NCBI GenBank assembly: GCA_043822165.1
Contig: JBDRCA010000014.1
Location: 1 to 19,329 of the forward strand
Reading direction: 5' to 3'
DNA length: 19,329 nucleotides
DNA from: SCGC-AAA252-I15 sp043822165
GTDB lineage: Archaea; Altiarchaeota; Altiarchaeia; IMC4; SCGC-AAA252-I15
Under the pieces are notes generated by a model. That model was not told where the DNA came from, did no database searches, and saw only the letters and a list, made by a program, of their open reading frames with translations. The position numbers and the translations under genes are program-made. Shown here piece after piece: positions 7,531-13,562 of the stretch. Position 1 is the first letter of the stretch; each line of letters starts with the position of its first letter.

Positions 7531-8495
7531 ACATCCTGAAAAACCTGCGGCACTTTACTGGAAAACACGTTGTGGTCTTGCTCACCAGAAAATGCAATCT
7601 ATCCTGCGGATGGTGCAACGTCGTAAACCAGGACTACCCAGACGCAAGCGTTGACGAATGGAAAAAAGAGATAAGACTCTTCGACAAGTTCAACGTAGCC
7701 AACATAACGGTCATGGGCGGCGAGCCCACAGAGTACCAGGGTCTTTTCGAACTGCTCTCGTACATGAAGGAAAACACACGGGCCACAGTTTCGATGGTTA
7801 CCAACGGGATAAAGATAAGGGATGACGGAAAATACAGGGAGAAACTGGCGGACATAGGGCTTGACTTGCTGGTCGTCTCCATGAACTCGAAAAAAGAGCT
7901 CGGGAAACTCCCGCTTTACGCCAGAAACTTCGCGTCAGTCATCGTGAACACAATCGTGTCCAAGGAAAACATTAGAGAGATACCTGGAATGGTCACGGAA
8001 GTGTCTGCTTACAGCAACTGTTTCTTTGACCCCATTGTATTGCAAACTGATGAAAACGCATTCTCAAAAAAAGCCAATGAGGCGCTCCTGCCAGATATAG
8101 AAGACGTGAAAGAAGTCTCGAGGAAACTAGTGGAGATGAAGTTTCTAGGCTACCTCATAGTATCCACTTTCTCATACCTTAATAAGATGCCTGATTACGT
8201 TTCGGGCTGGCGGTGGAAGTGCAGGAAAAACGCCTTCAAAAAATTCTTCGCCCTAAACAACGACACAAGAATCATGGTATGCCAGGGGACAAAACCCCTC
8301 GACTACAAGCTAAGCCAGCTCACCGACCCGGACAACATGAAACAATTCAGAGAGCAGGTCAAAGAGAGCGCGGGCAACTGCAGCGGATGCCTCTACAATT
8401 GCACATACAACAGTTCAGTAAACCCAATAAGCAAACTCATAGGCTTTATGCCGATGACGCCCAGAATCATAAAACAAGCCCTCACAAAACGATGA
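7527..8495 (+). CDS. Radical SAM protein, second in operon, with auxiliary-cluster cysteines
   Basis: A 322-residue radical-SAM protein only distantly similar to its upstream neighbour. The SAM cluster cysteines are Cys23, Cys27, Cys30 (TRKCNLSCGWC), with GGEP at 64-67 and strand VSMVTNGIKI. C-terminal cysteines lie near 232, 252, 285, 288 and 292 (CSGCLYNC), suggesting at least one auxiliary iron-sulfur cluster. Its ATG overlaps the previous stop by 4 bases, and its own stop overlaps the next ATG the same way. It may act after the first radical-SAM enzyme on the same substrate or form a complex with it. No peptide-precursor gene is visible next to the pair, which argues mildly against a RiPP pathway. 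Confidence 0.9.
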   Translation: MNILKNLRHFTGKHVVVLLTRKCNLSCGWCNVVNQDYPDASVDEWKKEIRLFDKFNVANITVMGGEPTEYQGLFELLSYMKENTRATVSMVTNGIKIRDDGKYREKLADIGLDLLVVSMNSKKELGKLPLYARNFASVIVNTIVSKENIREIPGMVTEVSAYSNCFFDPIVLQTDENAFSKKANEALLPDIEDVKEVSRKLVEMKFLGYLIVSTFSYLNKMPDYVSGWRWKCRKNAFKKFFALNNDTRIMVCQGTKPLDYKLSQLTDPDNMKQFREQVKESAGNCSGCLYNCTYNSSVNPISKLIGFMPMTPRIIKQALTKR

Positions 8496-9352
8496 AAGAC
8501 GCCGACACACTGCAACTCAGACTCAACCAGCTCGGGGAAGGACTGGGGACCGCATACGAGCGATACGCACTAAACCGCTTCCTGGAAAGAATCAGCAAGA
8601 GACTTAAAGTCTCCTCAGTGCTCGAGCATCCCGCAAACGGTGTTATGGGAGTGCCGGGCATAAAAAGCATGGTGCTCGCACTAAACGGAGTAAACGTTAC
8701 TCTCGCCAATCCTTCAAAGAAAATCATGGAGGAAGCAAGAGCGCTCTGGAGGATGCTGGGACTTGAGGCGGCATACGTGGTGTGCGAGCTTTACGCCGCG
8801 CCGTTCAAAGACGATTCATTCGACCTGGCATGGAACTTCTGCTGCTTCGAGCACTTCGAAGAACCAGAGCGAATATACGGGGAGATGAAGCGGTGCTCGG
8901 CAAGATACGTGTTGGCTGAAGTCCAGAACATATTCAACGTAGGATTCATACTCCACTCGCTTTACCACAAGCTCAGGGGGGAGGCATGGGACCACGGCGA
9001 GAAAGAGGCGATGGACTGGCGGGAAGTCAAGAAAGTCTACGAAGCATGCGGCTTGAGTGTTTGCGAAGTAGACGGAAACGACATGCCACCGTGGCCTGAC
9101 ATAAACATGAAGCTGGGCGACATCCTAGAAGCGAAAAAAGAAGCTTTAGACGATAAACTAGAGTTCAGGCCAGACGTCAAGACGAAAACAATCCATGAAA
9201 TCAAGCATCTTTGGTCCAAGCCCCCAAAAGAGAGCCTGTCCTCGCCCCGAATGCTCTTTTTGAGGGTCTGGCACGACCTGATCGAAAGACTAACACCTAG
9301 AAAACTTAGGATTTTTTTGTGTCACCACCCATACGTCATCGGAGTAAAATGA
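8492..9352 (+). CDS. Methyltransferase-like protein (class I, type 11)
   Basis: A 286-residue protein with the layout of a class I SAM methyltransferase: VLEHPANGVMGVPGI in place of the first loop, VNVTLANPSKKIMEEA as strand 2 and its helix, CELYAAPFKDDSFDLAWNFCCFEHF with the PF..SFD motif, and ERIYGEMKRCSARYVLAEV. The first glycine loop is weak, so SAM binding should be treated as likely, not proven. The C terminus ends in a helix-rich basic segment (LIERLTPRKLRIFL) that could touch the membrane. The frame is open upstream to 8213, inside the radical-SAM gene, but ATG 8492 in an ATGA overlap is the sensible start. It would modify the product of the operon; substrate unknown. Confidence 0.78.
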   Translation: MKDADTLQLRLNQLGEGLGTAYERYALNRFLERISKRLKVSSVLEHPANGVMGVPGIKSMVLALNGVNVTLANPSKKIMEEARALWRMLGLEAAYVVCELYAAPFKDDSFDLAWNFCCFEHFEEPERIYGEMKRCSARYVLAEVQNIFNVGFILHSLYHKLRGEAWDHGEKEAMDWREVKKVYEACGLSVCEVDGNDMPPWPDINMKLGDILEAKKEALDDKLEFRPDVKTKTIHEIKHLWSKPPKESLSSPRMLFLRVWHDLIERLTPRKLRIFLCHHPYVIGVK

Positions 9353-10488
9353 GCGTCTACGTAGACAAAGCAGAATCATACGACATTGAAAAGCTTTCCT
9401 CATCCGTGAGGCGGGCCTTCGAAGAGCTCTCTGTCAGAATACCCGCTAACGCATCGGTCGTCTTAAAGCCTAACATCGTCGGAGTGTTTGCCCCGGAATC
9501 AGCGGCGGTAACTCACCCCAATGTCGCCGAGGCGGTGATAAAAGTTTTACGTGAGATGAATGTGGGAGACATAACCGTTGCCGAAGGCCCTGGAGTCGGG
9601 CAAGACGTTGTGAAAGCATTCAAGGCTTCAGGATACGCTGACATGTGCGAGAGAACGAATGTGCCGCTCATAGACTTGAACACTGCGGAACGGGTTCCAG
9701 TGCCGTGGGCTTTCGGCGAATTAATGCTCCCAAAAATCATATTGGATGCCGGCTGCTACATTAATATCTGCAAGATGAAGACTCACGGGCAAACAAAGGT
9801 GACTCTTTCCATGAAAAACCAGAAAGGACTTCTTCTCCCCGAAGACAAGAAAAGATTCCACATGCAGTGGGGACTGCACAAGCCCATCGCCGAGCTTGCA
9901 CGCATAGTTACACCGCATCTTTCCATCGTGGATGGAGTAATCGGCATGGAAGGAGAAGGACCCCTCCGAGGGAAAAAAATAAACTCAAACGTCTTAGTAT
10001 ACGGCGACAACACAATCGAGACAGACACGGCAACAGCCATGCTCATGGGATTCAAGCCCGCTGACATAGAACACATACGCATGGGTGAAGAGGAGGGCTT
10101 AGGTCATATTTCGCCGAAGGTTTCCGGGGGAAAAATAAGGGACTCCAAAAAGAATTACGCGCAGGCAAACCAGCAATACGGACACGTCCTAAAGATATAC
10201 TCGTGGAGAAACCCATACGCCTGCAGCATGTGCATACAATCATTCACGGACGCCATAATGCTCGCAGTCAAAAACCCAAAGTACTGGGCGACGAAGATGC
10301 CGAAGCTTGCATACTACGCCCTCTGGATGAGGCTGCACCTAATCCAGGGAAAAAACGCGTGTCTGCCGGAAATGGACGGCAAAGTCATATGCTTCGGAAA
10401 CTGCACCAAAAAACTCGCAGAAGAACACGGGCTCGGATGGATAAAGGGCTGCCCCCCGAAACCGGAAGACATACTAGAGGCGCTTTAA
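9349..10488 (+). CDS. DUF362 protein with C-terminal Cys motifs (probable Fe-S protein)
   Basis: A 379-residue DUF362-family protein: VVLKPNIVGVFAPESAAVTH, ITVAEGPGVGQDVVKAF, ICKMKTHGQTKVTLSMKNQKGLL and LSIVDGVIGMEGEGP are the conserved blocks. The C-terminal 90 residues carry CSMC (292, 295) and cysteines near 338, 348, 352 and 368; the last lies in KGCPPKPEDI, similar to the cluster-binding GCPP segment of NuoB-type subunits. A 4Fe-4S cluster and a redox role are therefore plausible, but the family is largely uncharacterised. The start is ATG 9349 in an ATGA overlap; an earlier ATG at 9319 lies in the upstream gene. It is last in the five-gene operon, and its 3' end overlaps the convergent GT2 gene by 15 bases. 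Confidence 0.88.
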   Translation: MSVYVDKAESYDIEKLSSSVRRAFEELSVRIPANASVVLKPNIVGVFAPESAAVTHPNVAEAVIKVLREMNVGDITVAEGPGVGQDVVKAFKASGYADMCERTNVPLIDLNTAERVPVPWAFGELMLPKIILDAGCYINICKMKTHGQTKVTLSMKNQKGLLLPEDKKRFHMQWGLHKPIAELARIVTPHLSIVDGVIGMEGEGPLRGKKINSNVLVYGDNTIETDTATAMLMGFKPADIEHIRMGEEEGLGHISPKVSGGKIRDSKKNYAQANQQYGHVLKIYSWRNPYACSMCIQSFTDAIMLAVKNPKYWATKMPKLAYYALWMRLHLIQGKNACLPEMDGKVICFGNCTKKLAEEHGLGWIKGCPPKPEDILEAL

Positions 10489-11163
10489 CTTAAACGCATA
10501 AAGCCGCAGCAGATGCCGCACATAGTCCACGTAAACCCGGGAATCAAGCTTGCTTTCTCCTGCCGCCCTGTCCCGGAAGACAAAGCCGACTTCCCCGTAT
10601 TTCCTGTATTTTCCCTTGACGAGTATCTCAAGCCCAATTTTGAAGCCCACCGGATTCAAGGAGACACCCTCGATAACGCTTCGCTTCACCGCGAAAAACC
10701 CTGACATGGGATCAGTAGACTTGGTCAATCCGCGCGCCAAAAACGAGGCGGCCCTGCTTATAAGCCTTCTGTGAAACGGCCAGTCAGACAAGCCACCGCC
10801 CTCAACGTGCCTTGACGCGTACACGACGTCAAAGCCTTCGCTAACCTTCTCGACAAGCCTTGGCACAAGCTCTGGTGGATGGCTCAAGTCAGCGTCCATG
10901 ACAACGAAAACCTCCCCGGACGCCCTCGCAAAACCGTCAATGACGGCAGGCGACAAACCCTTATCCACCTTACGGTGCAAGGCAACGACAGGAAACTTTT
11001 TCGCCAACTCATCAGCCAGCTCCCCAGTACCGTCGGGAGAATCATCATCGGCTACGACAACCTCAAAGTCAAGACCCACGCAAACACGCGAAAGCTCCTC
11101 CACCAACAATCCAAGATTATCACGCTCATTGAAGGTGGGCACAATGACCGAAACATTAGCCAT
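10474..11163 (-). CDS. Polyprenyl (dolichol)-phosphate mannose synthase-like GT2
   Basis: A 229-residue soluble-type GT2 enzyme resembling DPM1: SVIVPTFNERDNLGLLVEEL, VVADDDSPDGT (about 37-46), KGLSPAVIDGFARASGE, MDADLSHPPEL with the DXD metal motif at 90-92, YASRHVEGG and GFKIGLEILVKG. It would transfer mannose (or glucose) from a nucleotide sugar to a polyprenyl phosphate at the cytoplasmic membrane face. There are no C-terminal membrane helices, so it is the short form that must associate with the membrane otherwise. The start is ATG 11163; a GTG at 11181 would add six residues but lies close to the shared TATA region. It diverges from the sugar-pyrophosphorylase and mutase genes that could make its donor. 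Confidence 0.88.
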   Translation of the reverse strand: MANVSVIVPTFNERDNLGLLVEELSRVCVGLDFEVVVADDDSPDGTGELADELAKKFPVVALHRKVDKGLSPAVIDGFARASGEVFVVMDADLSHPPELVPRLVEKVSEGFDVVYASRHVEGGGLSDWPFHRRLISRAASFLARGLTKSTDPMSGFFAVKRSVIEGVSLNPVGFKIGLEILVKGKYRKYGEVGFVFRDRAAGESKLDSRVYVDYVRHLLRLYAFKLKRL

Positions 11164-11182
11164 ATTATTTAATAACAACACT

Positions 11183-11195
11183 CCATTATATTACC
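11183..11195. promoter_or_regulatory. Near-palindromic TATA-like box shared by divergent promoters
   Basis: CCATTATATTACC lies between two divergent genes. Its centre is about 28 bases from the ATG on the right (11218) and 26 bases from the ATG on the left (11163), so one box could serve leaderless transcription in both directions. Direction would depend on flanking BRE sequences; AAAAGGG beside it on the minus strand is the more BRE-like side. Confidence 0.45.
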
Positions 11196-11202
11196 CTTTT
11201 GT

Positions 11203-11219
11203 ATAGTGTAAGCCACTAT
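11203..11219. promoter_or_regulatory. Inverted repeat at the start of the RHH-fusion gene, possible operator
   Basis: A perfect inverted repeat, ATAGTG at 11203-11208 and CACTAT at 11214-11219 with a 5-base spacer, covers the predicted transcription start and the first two bases of the ATG at 11218. The gene it precedes encodes a ribbon-helix-helix domain, a fold that binds inverted repeats as a dimer and usually represses its own promoter. Binding is inferred. Confidence 0.42.
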
Positions 11220-12057
11220 GAAACGCGAACAACTCACAATAACGCTTAGAGACGACATACTCAAGCGCATAGACGAGAGGATAGACGGCATAACAATAAG
11301 AAACCGCTCACACGCAATAGAAGTATTCCTCTCAAAATACCTAAGCGTAGGAAAAGTGCGGAAAGCCCTGATTCTAGCAGGAGGAAAAGGAACGCGGATG
11401 CGACCCTTCACCTACGAGATACCCAAACCCATGATACCCGTCCAAGGCAAACCACTTATACAACACATAATATCCCTGAACAGGAAACACGGGATAACAG
11501 ACATCACAATATCAGTAGGCTACCTCGGAGACAGGATAAAAGAATACTTCGGAAACGGCTCACGCCTCGGCATGAACATAAACTATGTCGAAGAAACAGA
11601 GCCACTCGGGACCGCAGGATGCCTGAACCTGGTGAGAGCAGAGTTAAACGAGCCATTTCTCATGTTCAACGGAGACGTACTATCAGACATCGACCTCTCT
11701 GACTTCATATCATTCCACGACGAAAACAAGTCAATCGCGACAATAGCCTTAACCCCCGTAGACGACCCCTCACGGTTCGGAGTAGCACGACTTAAAGGAA
11801 ACAAGATAAAGGAATTCGTGGAAAAACCCAAAAAAGGAAAAGAACCGTCAAAGCTCATAAACGCGGGAGTATACCTGCTCGAACCCGAAGTATTCAAATA
11901 CGTTCCAGAAGGATTCGCGATGATGGAAAAAGACGTGTTCCCCAAACTCGCCAAAGAAGGCAAACTCACAGGCTACTCCTTCACAGGCCAATGGTTCGAC
12001 ACAGGAACCGTAGAAGCATACGAAAACGTAATCAAAAACTGGAAGGCAATAAAGTAA
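11218..12057 (+). CDS. NDP-sugar pyrophosphorylase with N-terminal ribbon-helix-helix domain
   Basis: A 279-residue two-domain protein. Residues about 4-43 (EQLTITLRDDILKRIDERID then NRSHAIEVFLSKYL) have the beta-helix-helix pattern of a CopG/RHH DNA-binding domain. Residues 47-279 are a nucleotidyltransferase: KALILAGGKGTRMRPFTYEI with the GGxGTRxRP signature at 55-63, IPKPMIPVQGKPLIQHI, FNGDVLSDID with the metal-binding Asp, EFVEKPKKG, NAGVYLLEP and QWFDTGTVEAYENV. It would form a nucleotide sugar (GDP-mannose, dTDP- or UDP-glucose) from a sugar 1-phosphate. There is no C-terminal left-handed beta-helix. The following mutase gene is 1 base away. The fusion suggests an enzyme that may regulate its own operon; the RHH part could instead serve only for dimerisation. 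Confidence 0.88.
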   Translation: MKREQLTITLRDDILKRIDERIDGITIRNRSHAIEVFLSKYLSVGKVRKALILAGGKGTRMRPFTYEIPKPMIPVQGKPLIQHIISLNRKHGITDITISVGYLGDRIKEYFGNGSRLGMNINYVEETEPLGTAGCLNLVRAELNEPFLMFNGDVLSDIDLSDFISFHDENKSIATIALTPVDDPSRFGVARLKGNKIKEFVEKPKKGKEPSKLINAGVYLLEPEVFKYVPEGFAMMEKDVFPKLAKEGKLTGYSFTGQWFDTGTVEAYENVIKNWKAIK

Positions 12058-12058
12058 A

Positions 12059-13408
12059 GTGAGCATCTTCAGAGCCTACGACATCCGAGGCGTATACGAA
12101 AGCGACCTGACGCTCGACGTAGCGCAAGACATCGGCAAAGCCTTCGGAACATACATAGGCGGCAAAGGAACAGTCTGCGTGGGAAGAGACGTGCGATTAA
12201 GCTCGCCTGAACTATCCCGGGCCCTCATAGACGGCATAAACTCTACCGGAGTCTCAGTAATCAATGTCGGCTCAGTCCCGACTCCAATACTATATTTTGC
12301 AGTATACACTCTTGGAGTCGACGGAGGAGTCATGGTGACAGGCTCGCATAACCCCCCGGAATACAACGGCTTCAAGATGCTTAAGGGAAAAGACACGCTC
12401 TACGGCGAGTACATTCAGGAGCTCAAAGGCATAATCGACGAGGGATGTTTTATGGGAGGTAAGGGAACGCTCAATGAGAAGGATATTGTCGACGACTACG
12501 TAAACTATGTCGCGAAAGAAATAAAGGTTTCCCGTAAAATCAAGGTCGTCGTCGACGGCGGCAACGGCGCCGGAGGATTAATCGCGTCAAAGCTTTACGG
12601 GAAACTCGGCTGCGACGTCGTTGAGTTGTATTGTGAGCCTGACGGGAACTTCCCGAACCATCACCCAGACCCCACAGTCGACGAATACACAATTGATTTG
12701 CGCGAAAAAGTAAAAGCCGAAAAAGCGGACTTTGGCATCGGCTTTGACGGCGACGCCGACCGCGCAGGATTCATCGCAGACGACGGCGGAATAATCCGCG
12801 GAGACCAAGCGCTCATAATATTTTCCCGCGACATACTGACAAGAAACCCGGGCGGAAAAATCATATCCGAAGTAAAGTCGAGCCAAGGACTCTTTGAAGA
12901 CGTCGAAAGAAACGGAGGGGTCCCGATAATGTACCGGACAGGCCACAGCTTCATAAAGAAAAAACTCAAAGAAGAACAGGCATTGATAGCAGGAGAGATG
13001 AGCGGCCACTTTTTCTTCAAGGAGAGGTGGTTTGGTTTTGACGACGCGATTTACGCGGGCGCGAGGATGCTTGAAATCCTCTCTAAATCCGATGATTCGG
13101 CTTCGGGGATTCTGGCTTCTTTGCCGAAGTATTATTCGACTCCAGAGATACGGGTTTCGTGTCCGGACGACAAAAAATTCGGTTTAGTCGACTCGGTCAC
13201 GAAGGCGCTCAAGGACAGGGGATTAAACGTAGTGACCGTCGACGGCGCACGCGTCACCTTCCCGGACGGATGGGGCCTTGTGAGGGCATCAAACACAAGC
13301 CCGAAAATAATCCTGCGATTCGAAGCGAAAACCATGGAGCGCCTCGAAGAAATAAAGGAACTCATACTCTCAGAAGTCCGCAAACACCCTGAAGCAGAAA
13401 TAAACTGA
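12059..13408 (+). CDS. Phosphomannomutase/phosphoglucomutase
   Basis: A 449-residue alpha-D-phosphohexomutase interconverting hexose 6- and 1-phosphates. All four active-site loops are present: phosphoserine loop TGSHNPPEYNG (Ser96), metal loop FDGDADRAGF (Asp230, Asp232, Asp234), sugar loop GEMSGHFFF (312-320) and phosphate loop RASNTSPKIILRFEA (409-423). Full length for the family. GEMSGH is found in PMM/PGM and GlmM-like archaeal enzymes, so mannose, glucose and glucosamine specificity cannot be separated. The GTG start at 12059 lies 1 base after the pyrophosphorylase stop, so they form an operon whose products feed each other; with the adjacent DPM synthase they make a coherent donor pathway. 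Confidence 0.93.
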   Translation: MSIFRAYDIRGVYESDLTLDVAQDIGKAFGTYIGGKGTVCVGRDVRLSSPELSRALIDGINSTGVSVINVGSVPTPILYFAVYTLGVDGGVMVTGSHNPPEYNGFKMLKGKDTLYGEYIQELKGIIDEGCFMGGKGTLNEKDIVDDYVNYVAKEIKVSRKIKVVVDGGNGAGGLIASKLYGKLGCDVVELYCEPDGNFPNHHPDPTVDEYTIDLREKVKAEKADFGIGFDGDADRAGFIADDGGIIRGDQALIIFSRDILTRNPGGKIISEVKSSQGLFEDVERNGGVPIMYRTGHSFIKKKLKEEQALIAGEMSGHFFFKERWFGFDDAIYAGARMLEILSKSDDSASGILASLPKYYSTPEIRVSCPDDKKFGLVDSVTKALKDRGLNVVTVDGARVTFPDGWGLVRASNTSPKIILRFEAKTMERLEEIKELILSEVRKHPEAEIN

Positions 13409-13439
13409 TTTAACCGCTGAATCACAAATCTTAAACCAA

Positions 13440-13494
13440 GTGATGACACGAACAACCGCCGAGCGAAAGCTGTGACGACGCTTATGAGTGCTGA
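13440..13494 (+). ncRNA. Box C/D guide sRNA, dual guide (23S U2552 and tRNA-Met C34 predicted)
   Basis: A 55-base RNA with full archaeal C/D architecture: box C GTGATGA (13440-13446), a 12-base guide, box D' CCGA (13459-13462), a 9-base loop, box C' GTGACGA (13472-13478), a 12-base guide and box D CTGA (13491-13494). The 12-base spacers are the archaeal standard. AGCGAAAGCT in the loop can form a short stem with a GAAA tetraloop. D' and C' each have C in place of the U of the U-U pair, a matched change. By the N+5 rule the D' guide (CACGAACAACCG) selects U in target CGGUUGUUCGUG, which matches the 23S A-loop at U2552; the D guide (CGCTTATGAGTG) selects C in target CACUCAUAAGCG, whose CUCAUAA core is a tRNA loop with anticodon CAU, the selected base being C34. 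rRNA and tRNA numbering is from memory. Confidence 0.85.
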
Positions 13495-13504
13495 CCATGA
13501 ACCC

Positions 13505-13532
13505 CCTTTTTTCTTTACCAAAAGAAAAAAGG
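13505..13532. terminator. 12-bp hairpin with U-tracts on both strands, likely bidirectional terminator
   Basis: CCTTTTTTCTTT (13505-13516) and AAAGAAAAAAGG (13521-13532) are perfect inverted copies around the loop ACCA. The plus strand has T-rich sequence just after the sRNA, and A-rich runs at 13521-13530 and 13545-13560 give U-tracts on the minus strand just after the stop at 13563. It lies between converging transcripts. U-tracts alone terminate archaeal RNA polymerase, so the stem may be secondary. Confidence 0.6.
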
Positions 13533-13562
13533 TGTTTCACCCCCAAAAAAGAAAGAAAAGAA

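Noticed and set aside
8213..8491. Longer methyltransferase ORF starting at 8213
   Set aside because: The added residues are a shadow frame of the radical-SAM gene with lysine/glutamine-rich nonsense; ATG 8492 has the ATGA overlap used by all genes of the operon.
5570..10488. The radical-SAM operon as a RiPP biosynthetic cluster
   Set aside because: No small precursor-peptide ORF with a core was found between or beside the genes, which leave no intergenic space; kept only as an outside possibility.
12587..13009. 140-codon minus-strand ORF inside the mutase gene
   Set aside because: Its composition (Phe, Tyr and Val runs) mirrors the codon use of the opposite frame; the mutase active-site loops define the true gene.
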